A DNA stretch of 5,844 nt from an uncultured Oribacterium sp. (GCA_938030845.1 CALHIC010000071.1:1-5844); one strand, 5' to 3'; positions 1 through 5,844 are shown, numbered from the stretch's first letter. The notes: generated by a model from the sequence alone, not told the origin. Made by a program: numbers and translations.

Positions 1-86
1 GGAGTTTACAGGCTTTGCCTGAATCCCCTGTTAAGAAGTCGTTATACACCGGAAGTCAAAGGCTTCGCCTGGGCCACCGGTAAGAA
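1..86 (+). repeat. Imperfect tandem repeat with hairpin cores
   Basis: Positions 1-37 and 51-86 align at 26 of 36 bases with a single 1 nt gap, giving a 50 nt period. The shared core is AGGCTTYGCCTG (10-21 and 60-71), which can fold as AGGC/GCCT with a 3 nt loop. Both copies end in TAAGAA. A shortened relative, AGGCTTGCC, recurs at 107-115 inside the next hairpin. The repeat is seen directly; its function is unknown. It matches no riboswitch class that I recognise: no T-box signature, no glycine-riboswitch core and no ACGR loops. Confidence 0.5.
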
Positions 87-91
87 TTATG

Positions 92-120
92 GAAAGGGCA
101 ATGCTGAGGCTTGCCCTTTC
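92..120 (+). terminator. Hairpin before livH, possible attenuator
   Basis: GAAAGGGCAA at 92-101 is perfectly complementary to TTGCCCTTTC at 111-120, giving a 10 bp stem with a 9 nt loop (102-110). The sequence after it (TATTTACATC) has no T-run, so it is a poor intrinsic terminator. A leaky attenuator, or an RNA-stability structure between a binding-protein gene and livH, is more likely. The stem ends 29 nt before the livH start, so it should not mask the ribosome binding site. The structure is seen in the sequence; the role is inferred. Confidence 0.5.
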
Positions 121-149
121 TATTTACATCAAGAGAAAGTGAGAAAAAG

Positions 150-1031
150 ATGAGTTTTATTTCCTATCTTTTAAACGGAATCAGTTTGGGCTCGGTGTAT
201 GCCATCATTGCCCTAGGTTATACCATGGTTTACGGCATTGCAAAAATGCTGAATTTTGCCCATGGAGATATTTTGATGGTGGGAGGCTATGCCGCTTTTC
301 TCGCTTTTAACCAGATGGGACTGGGCATACCCCTGTCTATTCTTTTTAGTATGGCAATCTGTACCGCTCTTGGCGTCTTAGTGGAAAGGGTAGCTTATAA
401 GCCCCTTCGTTCAGCCAATTCTCTGGCTGTATTGATTACCGCCATAGGTGTATCTTATCTTTTACAAAATCTTGCTTTGTTGCTTTTCGGAGCCAATCCC
501 AAAAGCTTCCAGTCCTTTGTAAAGCTTCCTGCTTTAAAGCTGGCAGGAGGACAGCTGGTAATTTCCGGAGAAACCATAGTCACCATTTTGGTGGGAATTT
601 TAGTTGCCGTTGTATTATTGCTGTTTATTCATAAAACCAAGGCGGGACAGGCTATGCTAGCGGTATCCGAGGACAAGGGTGCAGCCACTTTGATGGGAGT
701 AAATGTAAACGGTACCATTGCCCTTACCTTTGCCATTGGTTCCGCTCTGGCCAGTGTGGCAGGAATCCTTCTTTGCTCCGCTTATCCTACTCTTACCCCA
801 ACAACAGGAGCCATGCCCGGTATTAAGGCCTTTGTGGCTGCCGTATTGGGAGGAATCGGTTCTATTCCCGGAGCATTTATCGGAGGAATTTTACTTGGTG
901 TTCTGGAAAATCTCTCAAAGGCCTATATTTCTTCCAAACTGTCGGATGCTATTGTTTTTTCTGTATTAATTATTGTATTACTCATTAAACCAAGCGGAAT
1001 GTTAGGAAAGAAGATTATGGAGAAGGTGTAA
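150..1031 (+). CDS. livH: Branched-chain amino acid ABC transporter permease LivH
   Basis: One of two inner-membrane permease subunits of the high-affinity leucine/isoleucine/valine importer (HAAT family). It pairs with LivM to form the translocation path. The 293-residue product is of normal family length and very hydrophobic, with about eight membrane segments. Family hallmarks are visible: LNFAHGDILM near residues 34-43, the cytoplasmic ATPase-contact loop around 166-184 (AMLAVSEDKGAATLMGV), and PGIKAFVAAVLGGIGSIPGA at 223-241. The ATG at 150 was chosen because a longer reading from a TTG at 111 would start inside the stem of the leader hairpin and add 13 polar residues before the natural first helix. 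The ribosome site is weak (purine-rich AAGAGAAAGTGAG, 131-143). Translation ends 1 nt before livM. Substrate specificity within the family, such as amino acids versus urea or amides, cannot be read from the permease alone. Confidence 0.95.
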   Translation: MSFISYLLNGISLGSVYAIIALGYTMVYGIAKMLNFAHGDILMVGGYAAFLAFNQMGLGIPLSILFSMAICTALGVLVERVAYKPLRSANSLAVLITAIGVSYLLQNLALLLFGANPKSFQSFVKLPALKLAGGQLVISGETIVTILVGILVAVVLLLFIHKTKAGQAMLAVSEDKGAATLMGVNVNGTIALTFAIGSALASVAGILLCSAYPTLTPTTGAMPGIKAFVAAVLGGIGSIPGAFIGGILLGVLENLSKAYISSKLSDAIVFSVLIIVLLIKPSGMLGKKIMEKV

Positions 1032-1032
1032 G

Positions 1033-2091
1033 ATGAAGAATGTACAAATGAAAAAAATCAAAGATATTTTTTTGAATTACGGAGTCATTCTTATCGTGTA
1101 CTTTGTTGTTCAGCTGTTCCTGAAATCCGGTTCCGTCAGTTCCTTGATGAAGGGACTTTTGGTTCCCCTGTGTATTTATTCTATTTTGGCCATAAGCCTA
1201 AACCTTGTAGTGGGTATTTCCGGAGAATTGTCTCTGGGGCATGCGGGCTTTATGTGCGTAGGTGCTTTCTTTTCCGCAAGCTGTTCCATGCTTTTAAAGG
1301 GAAGCTCTCTGCCTCCTATGTTGATTTTCTTTATTGCCCTCTGCATCGGCGCTATTTCTGCCGGATTCTTCGGCTTTTTAATCGGAATTCCGGTTCTCAG
1401 GCTGAAAGGAGACTATTTGGCTATCGTAACCTTAGCCTTCGGAGAAATTATCAAAAACATCATTAATGCTCTTTATTTTGGCGTGGATAAGAATGGTTGG
1501 CATTTTTCCTTAAAGGACGGTACAGCTGTTGCTTTGGGAGAAGGGGGGAAGTGGATCATTAAAGGTGCACAGGGAATTACCGGTACGCCGAAATATAGTA
1601 ATTTTACTGTAGGGATAATTCTTCTTTTACTCTCTATGCTCTTTATTCAGCATTTTATTCATTCCAGAACGGGAAGAGCGGTTATGGCGATTCGAGATAA
1701 TCGTATTGCGGCGGAAAGTATTGCATTACCCGCTTCAAAACTGAAGTTGCTTTGCTTTACAATCTCTGCGGCCATCGCGGGAATTGCCGGAGTACTTTAT
1801 GCCCATAATTTAAGCTCTTTACAAGCTTTGCCAAAAAACTTCGGATACAATCAGTCTATTATGATTCTGGTATTTGTAGTTTTAGGCGGAATAGGCAATA
1901 TGCGCGGCTCTATCTTGGCCGCTGTTGTTCTTACTCTGCTTCCTGAACTTCTTCGTTCCTTAAATGACTACAGAATGTTGATTTATGCCGTTGTTTTGAT
2001 TGTGATGATGCTATTTACTTCCGCCCCCGGCTTTATTGCTTTTCGGGAGAATATTCTTCATCGTTTGTTCCGTAAGGAGGTGAATGCATGA
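1033..2091 (+). CDS. livM: Branched-chain amino acid ABC transporter permease LivM
   Basis: Second permease subunit of the Liv importer, in the inner membrane as the partner of LivH. It has 352 residues, mid-range for a family that runs from about 300 to over 400. Conserved blocks are LNLVVGISGELSLGHAGFM (56-74), LRLKGDYLAIVTLAFGEI (122-139), GITGTP (181-186), the ATPase-contact loop SRTGRAVMAIRDNRIAAES (211-229) and LGGIGNMRGSI (284-294). Residues 150-190 form a polar loop between membrane segments that is probably external. The start at 1033 has AAGGTG (1023-1028) 4 nt upstream, overlapping the end of livH; an in-frame ATG at 1048 is possible but has no comparable site. The first 13 residues are lysine-rich and cytoplasmic. 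The end overlaps livG by 4 nt (ATGA), a sign of translational coupling. Confidence 0.95.
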   Translation: MKNVQMKKIKDIFLNYGVILIVYFVVQLFLKSGSVSSLMKGLLVPLCIYSILAISLNLVVGISGELSLGHAGFMCVGAFFSASCSMLLKGSSLPPMLIFFIALCIGAISAGFFGFLIGIPVLRLKGDYLAIVTLAFGEIIKNIINALYFGVDKNGWHFSLKDGTAVALGEGGKWIIKGAQGITGTPKYSNFTVGIILLLLSMLFIQHFIHSRTGRAVMAIRDNRIAAESIALPASKLKLLCFTISAAIAGIAGVLYAHNLSSLQALPKNFGYNQSIMILVFVVLGGIGNMRGSILAAVVLTLLPELLRSLNDYRMLIYAVVLIVMMLFTSAPGFIAFRENILHRLFRKEVNA

Positions 2092-2846
2092 GTCTTTTAG
2101 AAGTGAATGCTTTAGGCATTTCCTTTGGAGGTCTGAAGGCGGTAGATCAGTTCCATATCTCCATTGATAAAAAAGAATTGTACGGCTTAATCGGGCCCAA
2201 CGGTGCCGGTAAAACCACAGTGTTTAACCTGCTTACGGGAGTTTACCAGCCCAATACAGGAGAAATTCTTTTAAATGGAAAAAATATTGTGGGAAGCTCC
2301 TGTATTGAGATTAACAAAAAAGGAATTGCCAGAACCTTTCAGAATATCCGATTATTCGATAAGCTGACAGTATTGGACAATGTAAAAGCAGGATTTTTCC
2401 AGGAAAATTCCTATTCTTTTATCGAAGGGATTTTTAGACTGCCCCGTTATTTTCAAAAAGAAAAGGAAATGTCGGATAGAGCTCTGGATTTACTCTCTGT
2501 TTTTCATCTGGAAGAGCATGCTTTGGACTTGGCGGGAAATCTTCCCTACGGAAAACAAAGAAAGCTTGAAATTGCAAGAGCTTTGGCAACCAATCCTTCC
2601 TTACTCTTATTGGATGAGCCTGCGGCAGGAATGAATCCCAATGAGACGGAAGAATTGATGGATACCATCAGACTGGTTCGAGATCGTTTTGATATGACCA
2701 TTTTATTGATTGAACATGATATGAAGCTGGTATCCGGCATCTGTGATCGCCTTACCGTGCTAAACTTCGGGCAAGTCCTTACAGAAGGAAAGACTCAGGA
2801 AGTATTGCATGACGAGAAGGTTATCAAGGCTTATTTAGGAGAGTAA
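2088..2846 (+). CDS. livG: Branched-chain amino acid ABC transporter ATPase LivG
   Basis: One of two cytoplasmic ATPases that power the LivHM permease pair. All ABC elements are present in its 252 residues: Walker A GPNGAGKTT (36-44), Q-loop Q85 in ARTFQN, signature region LPYGKQRKLEIARAL (152-166), Walker B LLLLDE (172-177), D-loop region and H-loop H210 in IEHD. The signature reads LPYGKQ instead of LSGGQ, which is normal for LivG proteins and is not damage. The AAGMNP stretch after Walker B and the C-terminal KVIKAYLGE are also typical of the LivG/BraF group. The start is well fixed by a near-perfect Shine-Dalgarno sequence, TAAGGAGGTG (2073-2082), 5 nt before the ATG and lying inside the end of livM. 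The stop is 2 nt before livF. Confidence 0.96.
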   Translation: MSLLEVNALGISFGGLKAVDQFHISIDKKELYGLIGPNGAGKTTVFNLLTGVYQPNTGEILLNGKNIVGSSCIEINKKGIARTFQNIRLFDKLTVLDNVKAGFFQENSYSFIEGIFRLPRYFQKEKEMSDRALDLLSVFHLEEHALDLAGNLPYGKQRKLEIARALATNPSLLLLDEPAAGMNPNETEELMDTIRLVRDRFDMTILLIEHDMKLVSGICDRLTVLNFGQVLTEGKTQEVLHDEKVIKAYLGE

Positions 2847-2848
2847 TT

Positions 2849-3571
2849 ATGGAACAAATTTTAGAGGTAAAGAATCTTCATGTACATTATGGGATGATCC
2901 ATGCCATTAAAGGCTTGGATTTCCATGTGAACAAAGGAGAAATCGTAACCTTAATCGGAGCCAACGGCGCCGGAAAAACCAGTACCCTGCAAACGATTAC
3001 CGGCTTAATTCCCCATTCTCAGGGAGAAATCATTTATAGAGGGGAAAATGTCAGTAAGCTTCCCGGGTATAAGCTGGTTTCCAAGGGGCTTGCCCATGTT
3101 CCTGAGGGAAGAAGAGTTTTTGCCAGCCTTACGGTATACCAAAATCTGATGCTGGGAGCCTACACCAGAAAGGACTCAAAGGAAATTGAAGAAAACCTGA
3201 ATATGATTTATCATCATTTTCCCCGTCTTCTGGAAAGAAAAAATCAGGTAGCCGGAACTCTTTCCGGAGGAGAACAGCAGATGCTGGCCATGGGAAGAGC
3301 CCTGATGTCCAAGCCGGAGATGATTTTACTGGATGAACCATCTATGGGCCTTGCACCTTTAGTAGTAAATGAGATTTTTGAAACCATTAAGGAAATTAGC
3401 GCCGATGGAACAACAGTTCTTTTAGTAGAACAAAATGTGCGTCAAGCATTGAAGATTGCTGATTATGCGTATGTTTTGGAGACTGGTAAAATGGTATTAT
3501 CTGGCTCTGCTGATGAAGTTCGCCATAATCCTCGCGTTATGGAAGCTTATTTAGGCGGTCGTGTTGAATAA
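2849..3571 (+). CDS. livF: Branched-chain amino acid ABC transporter ATPase LivF, mosaic 3' end
   Basis: Second ATPase of the Liv importer, working as a heterodimer with LivG. The 240 residues are full length for the family. Walker A is GANGAGKTS (37-45), the LivF-type PEGRRVF is at 85-91, the signature LSGGE at 138-142, Walker B MILLDE at 158-163, and VEQN at 193-196 occupies the H-loop position; Gln in place of His is usual in LivF. AGGAGAG (2837-2843) sits 5 nt before the ATG. Codon use changes within the gene: 10 of 11 alanines up to residue 185 are GCC, but none of the five after it. Arginine is AGA at six of seven sites before that point and CGT/CGC at all four after it. The protein is uninterrupted, so the change suggests recombination or a join between related genes. 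A strong terminator follows. Confidence 0.95.
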   Translation: MEQILEVKNLHVHYGMIHAIKGLDFHVNKGEIVTLIGANGAGKTSTLQTITGLIPHSQGEIIYRGENVSKLPGYKLVSKGLAHVPEGRRVFASLTVYQNLMLGAYTRKDSKEIEENLNMIYHHFPRLLERKNQVAGTLSGGEQQMLAMGRALMSKPEMILLDEPSMGLAPLVVNEIFETIKEISADGTTVLLVEQNVRQALKIADYAYVLETGKMVLSGSADEVRHNPRVMEAYLGGRVE

Positions 3572-3609
3572 TTAATTATATAGAGCGATCATTAGTGTCA
3601 AAAACTTTG

Positions 3610-3658
3610 AATAAGGTGTATATACTAGATTTCTAGTATATACACCTTATTTTTTTTT
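3610..3658 (+). terminator. Rho-independent terminator of the liv operon
   Basis: ATAAGGTGTATATACTAGA (3611-3629) pairs perfectly with its complement at 3632-3650, a 19 bp stem whose two central bases are TT. In practice this gives a 4 nt loop. It is followed directly by eight T (3651-3658). It lies 39 nt after the livF stop and should separate the liv transcript from the polysaccharide genes. The stem is long but AT-rich, with its GC pairs near the base. On the opposite strand only a few T would follow the stem, so it is mainly a one-way terminator. Confidence 0.92.
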
Positions 3659-3801
3659 ATCACTAATTCTGATTGAAATAGAAGCACTATATGAGCTGAT
3701 AATGAAGTGAGTTTATAAATTTTTTATTATTTTTAAGATAATCAATAATAAATCTAGTGAATTAAGAATGAAAAAAGCAAATAATAATTAATGAGCATAT
3801 A

Positions 3802-3822
3802 TTGAAAATACTGTATTTTCAA
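3802..3822. promoter_or_regulatory. Palindromic operator-like site
   Basis: TTGAAAATAC (3802-3811) and GTATTTTCAA (3813-3822) are perfect inverted copies around a single central T. An odd-centred 10+10 symmetry of this kind is typical of sites bound by a dimeric helix-turn-helix regulator. It lies about 75 bp upstream of the candidate -10 of the polysaccharide operon, which would suit an activator or an upstream operator. It could also form an RNA hairpin if transcription starts earlier, but it has no T-run after it, so it is not a terminator. The symmetry is seen; the binding role is inferred and no regulator family is identified. Confidence 0.4.
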
Positions 3823-3894
3823 GGGGTTATTGTTGAAGGTTTTATGAAGTTCGCTTGGAACATACTAGATTTGTAGAAGAATATTTAAAAAAAT

Positions 3895-3902
3895 GATAAA
3901 AT
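3895..3902 (+). promoter_or_regulatory. Candidate extended -10 promoter of the polysaccharide genes
   Basis: TGATAAAAT (3894-3902) fits an extended -10 element: a TG one base before TAAAAT, which is 5 of 6 with TATAAT. A -35-like TTGTAG at 3871-3876 has a 20 nt spacer, which is too long, so recognition would depend on the extended -10. Transcription would begin near 3909 and leave a leader of about 75 nt before the export gene. In such AT-rich DNA chance matches are common. Confidence 0.4.
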
Positions 3903-3982
3903 AGCATGACTGATTTTTTAGATATAAGATACATCAATAATTAAGTGATGAATTAAATAAGTTGAATAAAAAAGAGGTAAGT

Positions 3983-4726
3983 ATGAAGAAGAAACAGTAT
4001 ATGATGATGGCTGCATTCTTATGTACTACAACAATGGCTATGGCTGCACCAGTTAGTATAAATACTAATCAGCCTTATAATGCTAAGAATGTACAAATGG
4101 ACGGTCATGCACCATTGGAAACTAGCGCATCTGTAATTAGCTCTGATAAAGAATATCGTCTGCGCCAAGGAGATGAACTAAATATTCAAGTGGTTCAGCA
4201 GGCAGAGCTTGGTACGCGTAATGGTAACGACATTGTGTATACCGTCAGACCAGATGGATATGTATCGTTCCCTATGGTTGGTGCCGTAAAAGCAGATGGC
4301 TTAACTATAGATGAATTTACAGCTGAGTTACAGCAAGGTTTGTCTCGTTATATCATTAATCCTGATATCACAGTAAATGTATCGAAATTGGGCGGCGTTC
4401 GCGTATATGTATTTGGTGAAATTAATAAGCCTGGCGCCTATACATTGACTAAATCTAGTACAGTTATTGATGCTATTGGGGCTGCAGGTAGTTTTAACTG
4501 GGATACAGCAAAGAAGAAAATTTACTTGATTCATCAAGATAATCCAGAGAAACCGATTCCTATCAATTTGAATCGTATTTTACAAACTGGAGATATGTCT
4601 GAAAACTACATCATGCGTGAAGGTGATATTCTTTACTTAACTAAGAATAGTCGTATCAACTTTGCTCGTGATATTGCTCCAATCTTAACAGGGGCTTACA
4701 TGGTATCACGAATAGGTAAGGATTAA
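3983..4726 (+). CDS. Polysaccharide export protein, Wza/SLBB family
   Basis: Predicted secreted protein of 247 residues that would form the periplasmic/outer-membrane exit for capsule, O-antigen or exopolysaccharide. Residues 1-21 are a signal peptide: KKK, a hydrophobic core rich in Met/Ala, and AMA before APV, so cleavage likely falls at 21/22. AFLC at 11-14 is a poor lipobox, so lipid attachment as in E. coli Wza is not supported. Residues about 57-135 match the polysaccharide export domain (YRLRQGDELNIQV, VRPDGYVSFPMVG, NPDITVNV). Residues about 139-221 match one SLBB domain (VYVFGEINKPGAYTL, IREGD-like MREGDILYL). Wza has more SLBB repeats, so this is a short form. The tail (224-247) may be a membrane helix. 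The ATG at 3983 is preferred over a TTG at 3962: AGAGGT (3973-3978) sits 4 nt before it and the signal peptide begins there. A sugar-nucleotide dehydratase gene follows 37 nt later, probably in the same operon. Confidence 0.88.
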   Translation: MKKKQYMMMAAFLCTTTMAMAAPVSINTNQPYNAKNVQMDGHAPLETSASVISSDKEYRLRQGDELNIQVVQQAELGTRNGNDIVYTVRPDGYVSFPMVGAVKADGLTIDEFTAELQQGLSRYIINPDITVNVSKLGGVRVYVFGEINKPGAYTLTKSSTVIDAIGAAGSFNWDTAKKKIYLIHQDNPEKPIPINLNRILQTGDMSENYIMREGDILYLTKNSRINFARDIAPILTGAYMVSRIGKD

Positions 4727-4749
4727 AGATAAGGCGATATCTATCGTAT

Positions 4750-4766
4750 AAGGGGGCGTTTTTTTG
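4750..4766 (+). promoter_or_regulatory. Ribosome site setting a TTG start
   Basis: AAGGGGG at 4750-4756 is followed 7 nt later by TTG at 4764-4766, which opens the dehydratase frame. No in-frame ATG occurs until residue 42, inside the membrane domain, so the TTG is the best start. The spacer is CG plus part of a seven-T run (4759-4765), so the T-run reaches into the start codon itself. Confidence 0.7.
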
Positions 4767-5844
4767 CGTTCATATTTATTACCATCCATATTGTTTATTA
4801 CCGATATTGTGACGATTGTAATCGTTGCTTTTATCAGTCTTTTTATTCGATTTGATGGACACATAGAACCTCAATATATTAATCAAATGGTGGATGCACT
4901 TCCGTTATTACTTATTTCGTATATGTTGATGTTCTTGATAATGCATTTATATACACGTATTTGGCGTTATGCAGGGATGCGAGAGGTATTAGCAGTATTT
5001 GTAGCGACTACAATTGGTACGGCTTTATTCTATTCCTCTATGTTTGTATTTGGTAAGTCATTACCACGCTCCATCTATTTTATTACATGGTTCCTCACTA
5101 CAGGTATTGTTGGTATGGGAAGAATGTTGCTTCATTATGTGGCACTTCACTATAGCAGTGGGGACGATGGTGAAAGTGGCCAAGTGAATACATTGATCAT
5201 AGGAGCCGGTGATGCAGGTGCAACTATAGCTCGTGAAATTGAACGATATCATAAGCGTTCTCGTCGAGTGATTGGTTTTGTTGATGATGATATGTTTAAA
5301 CATAATCGTCTTATGAATGGTTTTAGAATTCTTGGGAGCCGTGAAGATATTCCTGCATTAGTTGCTAAGTATAAGGTAGAAGAAATCATTATTGCTATGC
5401 CTTCCGTGAAGCGAGATATTATTCAGGAAATCATGGAAATTTGTGCTCCTTTAAAGTGTAAAATCAATATTTTACCGGGGATGTACCAATTACTTGATGA
5501 TGAAGTTCTTGTATCTCATTTACATCCTGTTTCAATCGAAGACTTATTGGAGCGCGATGAGATTCAGCTCGATACGTCCAAGGTTGAAACATATCTTAAG
5601 GATAAAGTAGTTTTAGTTACTGGTGCGGGAGGCTCTATTGGTTCTGAAATTTGTCGTCAAGTTTTACGTGTAAAGCCTAAAAAGCTATTGCTCCTAGGCC
5701 ATGGTGAAAATAGTATTTATCTTATTCATCAAGAATTGCGCAATATTGTGCCCCAAGCTACATTGGTTCCAATTATTGCAGATATTCGTGATAAGAATCA
5801 ATTAGAACAAATTTTCAAAAACTATAATCCTGATGTAGTATTTC
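4764..5844 (+). CDS. Nucleotide-sugar 4,6-dehydratase/epimerase, CapD/WbpM/PglF family (partial, 3' end missing)
   Basis: Membrane-bound enzyme expected to act on a UDP-sugar, in known relatives UDP-GlcNAc 4,6-dehydration, to supply modified sugars for capsule, O-antigen or protein glycosylation. About 360 residues are present; full-length relatives are roughly 600. Four hydrophobic segments lie near 8-28, 46-62, 75-96 and 104-123. The family-typical TRIWRYAGMRE (64-74) follows the second and PRSIYFITW (101-109) opens the fourth. A first Rossmann domain begins at LIIGAGDAGATIARE (144 on) and includes RRVIGFVDDD. The catalytic SDR-type domain begins at VLVTGAGGSIGSEICRQV (283 on), with NAD-binding residues G287, G290 and G293. 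The catalytic Lys and its partner lie beyond the window, so activity cannot be judged. The frame is continuous to the last base. The TTG start is backed by AAGGGGG. The exact sugar product is not predictable from this part. Confidence 0.9.
   Translation, partial: MRSYLLPSILFITDIVTIVIVAFISLFIRFDGHIEPQYINQMVDALPLLLISYMLMFLIMHLYTRIWRYAGMREVLAVFVATTIGTALFYSSMFVFGKSLPRSIYFITWFLTTGIVGMGRMLLHYVALHYSSGDDGESGQVNTLIIGAGDAGATIAREIERYHKRSRRVIGFVDDDMFKHNRLMNGFRILGSREDIPALVAKYKVEEIIIAMPSVKRDIIQEIMEICAPLKCKINILPGMYQLLDDEVLVSHLHPVSIEDLLERDEIQLDTSKVETYLKDKVVLVTGAGGSIGSEICRQVLRVKPKKLLLLGHGENSIYLIHQELRNIVPQATLVPIIADIRDKNQLEQIFKNYNPDVVF

Larger units (their letters stand above)
1..149 (+). promoter_or_regulatory. 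Leader upstream of livH
   Basis: This stretch precedes livH and holds no gene I can support. One reading frame (positions 1-151) is open across it, but its translation resembles no part of a substrate-binding protein that I recognise, and a 50-codon opening can arise by chance. The stretch is rich in short GC hairpins: AGGCTTTGCCTG at 10-21, AGGCTTCGCCTG at 60-71, and a longer stem at 92-120. In liv operons the binding-protein gene usually comes directly before livH, and hairpins in that gap often reduce expression of the permease genes relative to the binding protein. That role is inferred here. No clear sigma-70 promoter is visible, so transcription probably enters from upstream of the window. 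Confidence 0.45.
3572..3982. other. AT-rich intergenic region between liv and polysaccharide genes
   Basis: About 410 bp without a supportable gene. It contains the livF terminator (3610-3658), a 21 bp near-palindrome (3802-3822), and a promoter-like extended -10 at 3895-3902. A weaker candidate promoter, TTGAAA (3673-3678) and GATAAT (3698-3703), has an unfavourable 19 nt spacer. There is also an AT-only inverted repeat, TTTATTATT (3723-3731) with AATAATAAA (3744-3752). A 16 nt segment inside the terminator stem-loop (3621-3636) recurs with two mismatches at 3861-3876. All frames are broken frequently by stops. The rest shows nothing I can name. Confidence 0.7.

Noticed and set aside
111..149. 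Longer livH reading starting at a TTG at 111
   Set aside because: The TTG lies in the 3' arm of the leader hairpin, and the added residues are polar and unlike the LivH N-terminus, which fits the ATG at 150.
1..151. Open frame through the leader (possible end of an upstream gene)
   Set aside because: About 50 codons without a stop, but the translation resembles no recognised protein and the DNA is better explained by repeated hairpins. It runs off the left edge, so it cannot be fully excluded.
1672..1795. Patch of GCG alanine codons and CGA/CGT arginine codons in livM
   Set aside because: The patch is short, and AGA and GCC codons occur within and around it. It is too weak to call a second mosaic segment.
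2541..2558. Degenerate ABC signature in LivG (LPYGKQ instead of LSGGQ)
   Set aside because: This is the usual form in LivG/BraF ATPases, so it is not an inactivating change.
3425..3436. LivF has VEQN where many ABC ATPases have a His in the H-loop
   Set aside because: Gln at this position is normal for the LivF group.
3802..3876. Small reading frame of about 24 codons from a TTG, with a sensible-looking peptide end
   Set aside because: No ribosome site, a non-ATG start, an overlap with the palindrome, and no recognisable relation to a known protein or transposase remnant.
4735..4746. CGAT-ATCT-ATCG mini-hairpin after the export gene, followed downstream by a T-run
   Set aside because: The stem is only 4 bp and the T-run is 12 nt away, after the ribosome site, so it is not a credible terminator.
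5061..5303. Minus-strand reading frame of 80 codons
   Set aside because: It lies wholly within the dehydratase gene on the opposite strand, whose conserved motifs show that the + strand is the coding one.

Overview
The window carries two unrelated gene blocks, both on the + strand, separated by an AT-rich gap of about 410 bp. The first block (1-3571) is the inner part of a branched-chain amino acid ABC transporter operon in the classic order livH-livM-livG-livF: two permeases, then two ATPases. The genes are packed with 1-2 nt gaps or a 4 nt overlap, so they are almost certainly one transcript and one membrane complex. The substrate-binding protein gene (livJ) is not in the window and probably lies just upstream. 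The 149 nt leader before livH contains an imperfect direct repeat and a 10 bp hairpin, which could act as a partial terminator or RNA-stability element. A strong rho-independent terminator follows livF.

The second block (3983 to the window edge) starts a surface polysaccharide locus. It has a Wza-type periplasmic/outer-membrane polysaccharide export protein with a signal peptide. Then comes a membrane-anchored nucleotide-sugar 4,6-dehydratase/epimerase of the CapD/WbpM/PglF family, which begins at a TTG codon and runs off the right edge. The dehydratase would make a modified UDP-sugar and the export protein would form the outer exit channel. More capsule or O-antigen genes are expected beyond 5844.

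Organism: Firmicute-like low GC and strong Shine-Dalgarno sites, together with an outer-membrane-type export protein, suggest a diderm Firmicute (Negativicutes). The right-hand part looks Veillonella-like in style, but this is an impression from composition and protein type, not a search result.

The most notable feature is that codon style changes inside livF. From livH to about codon 185 of livF, alanine is mostly GCC and arginine mostly AGA. From about codon 188 to the stop, and in everything downstream, GCA/GCT and CGT/CGC take over. livF is intact across this point, so it looks like a hybrid gene made by homologous recombination between related species, or an assembly chimera at a conserved ABC-ATPase segment. 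No CRISPR array, tRNA, rRNA, insertion sequence or clearly new biological system was seen.
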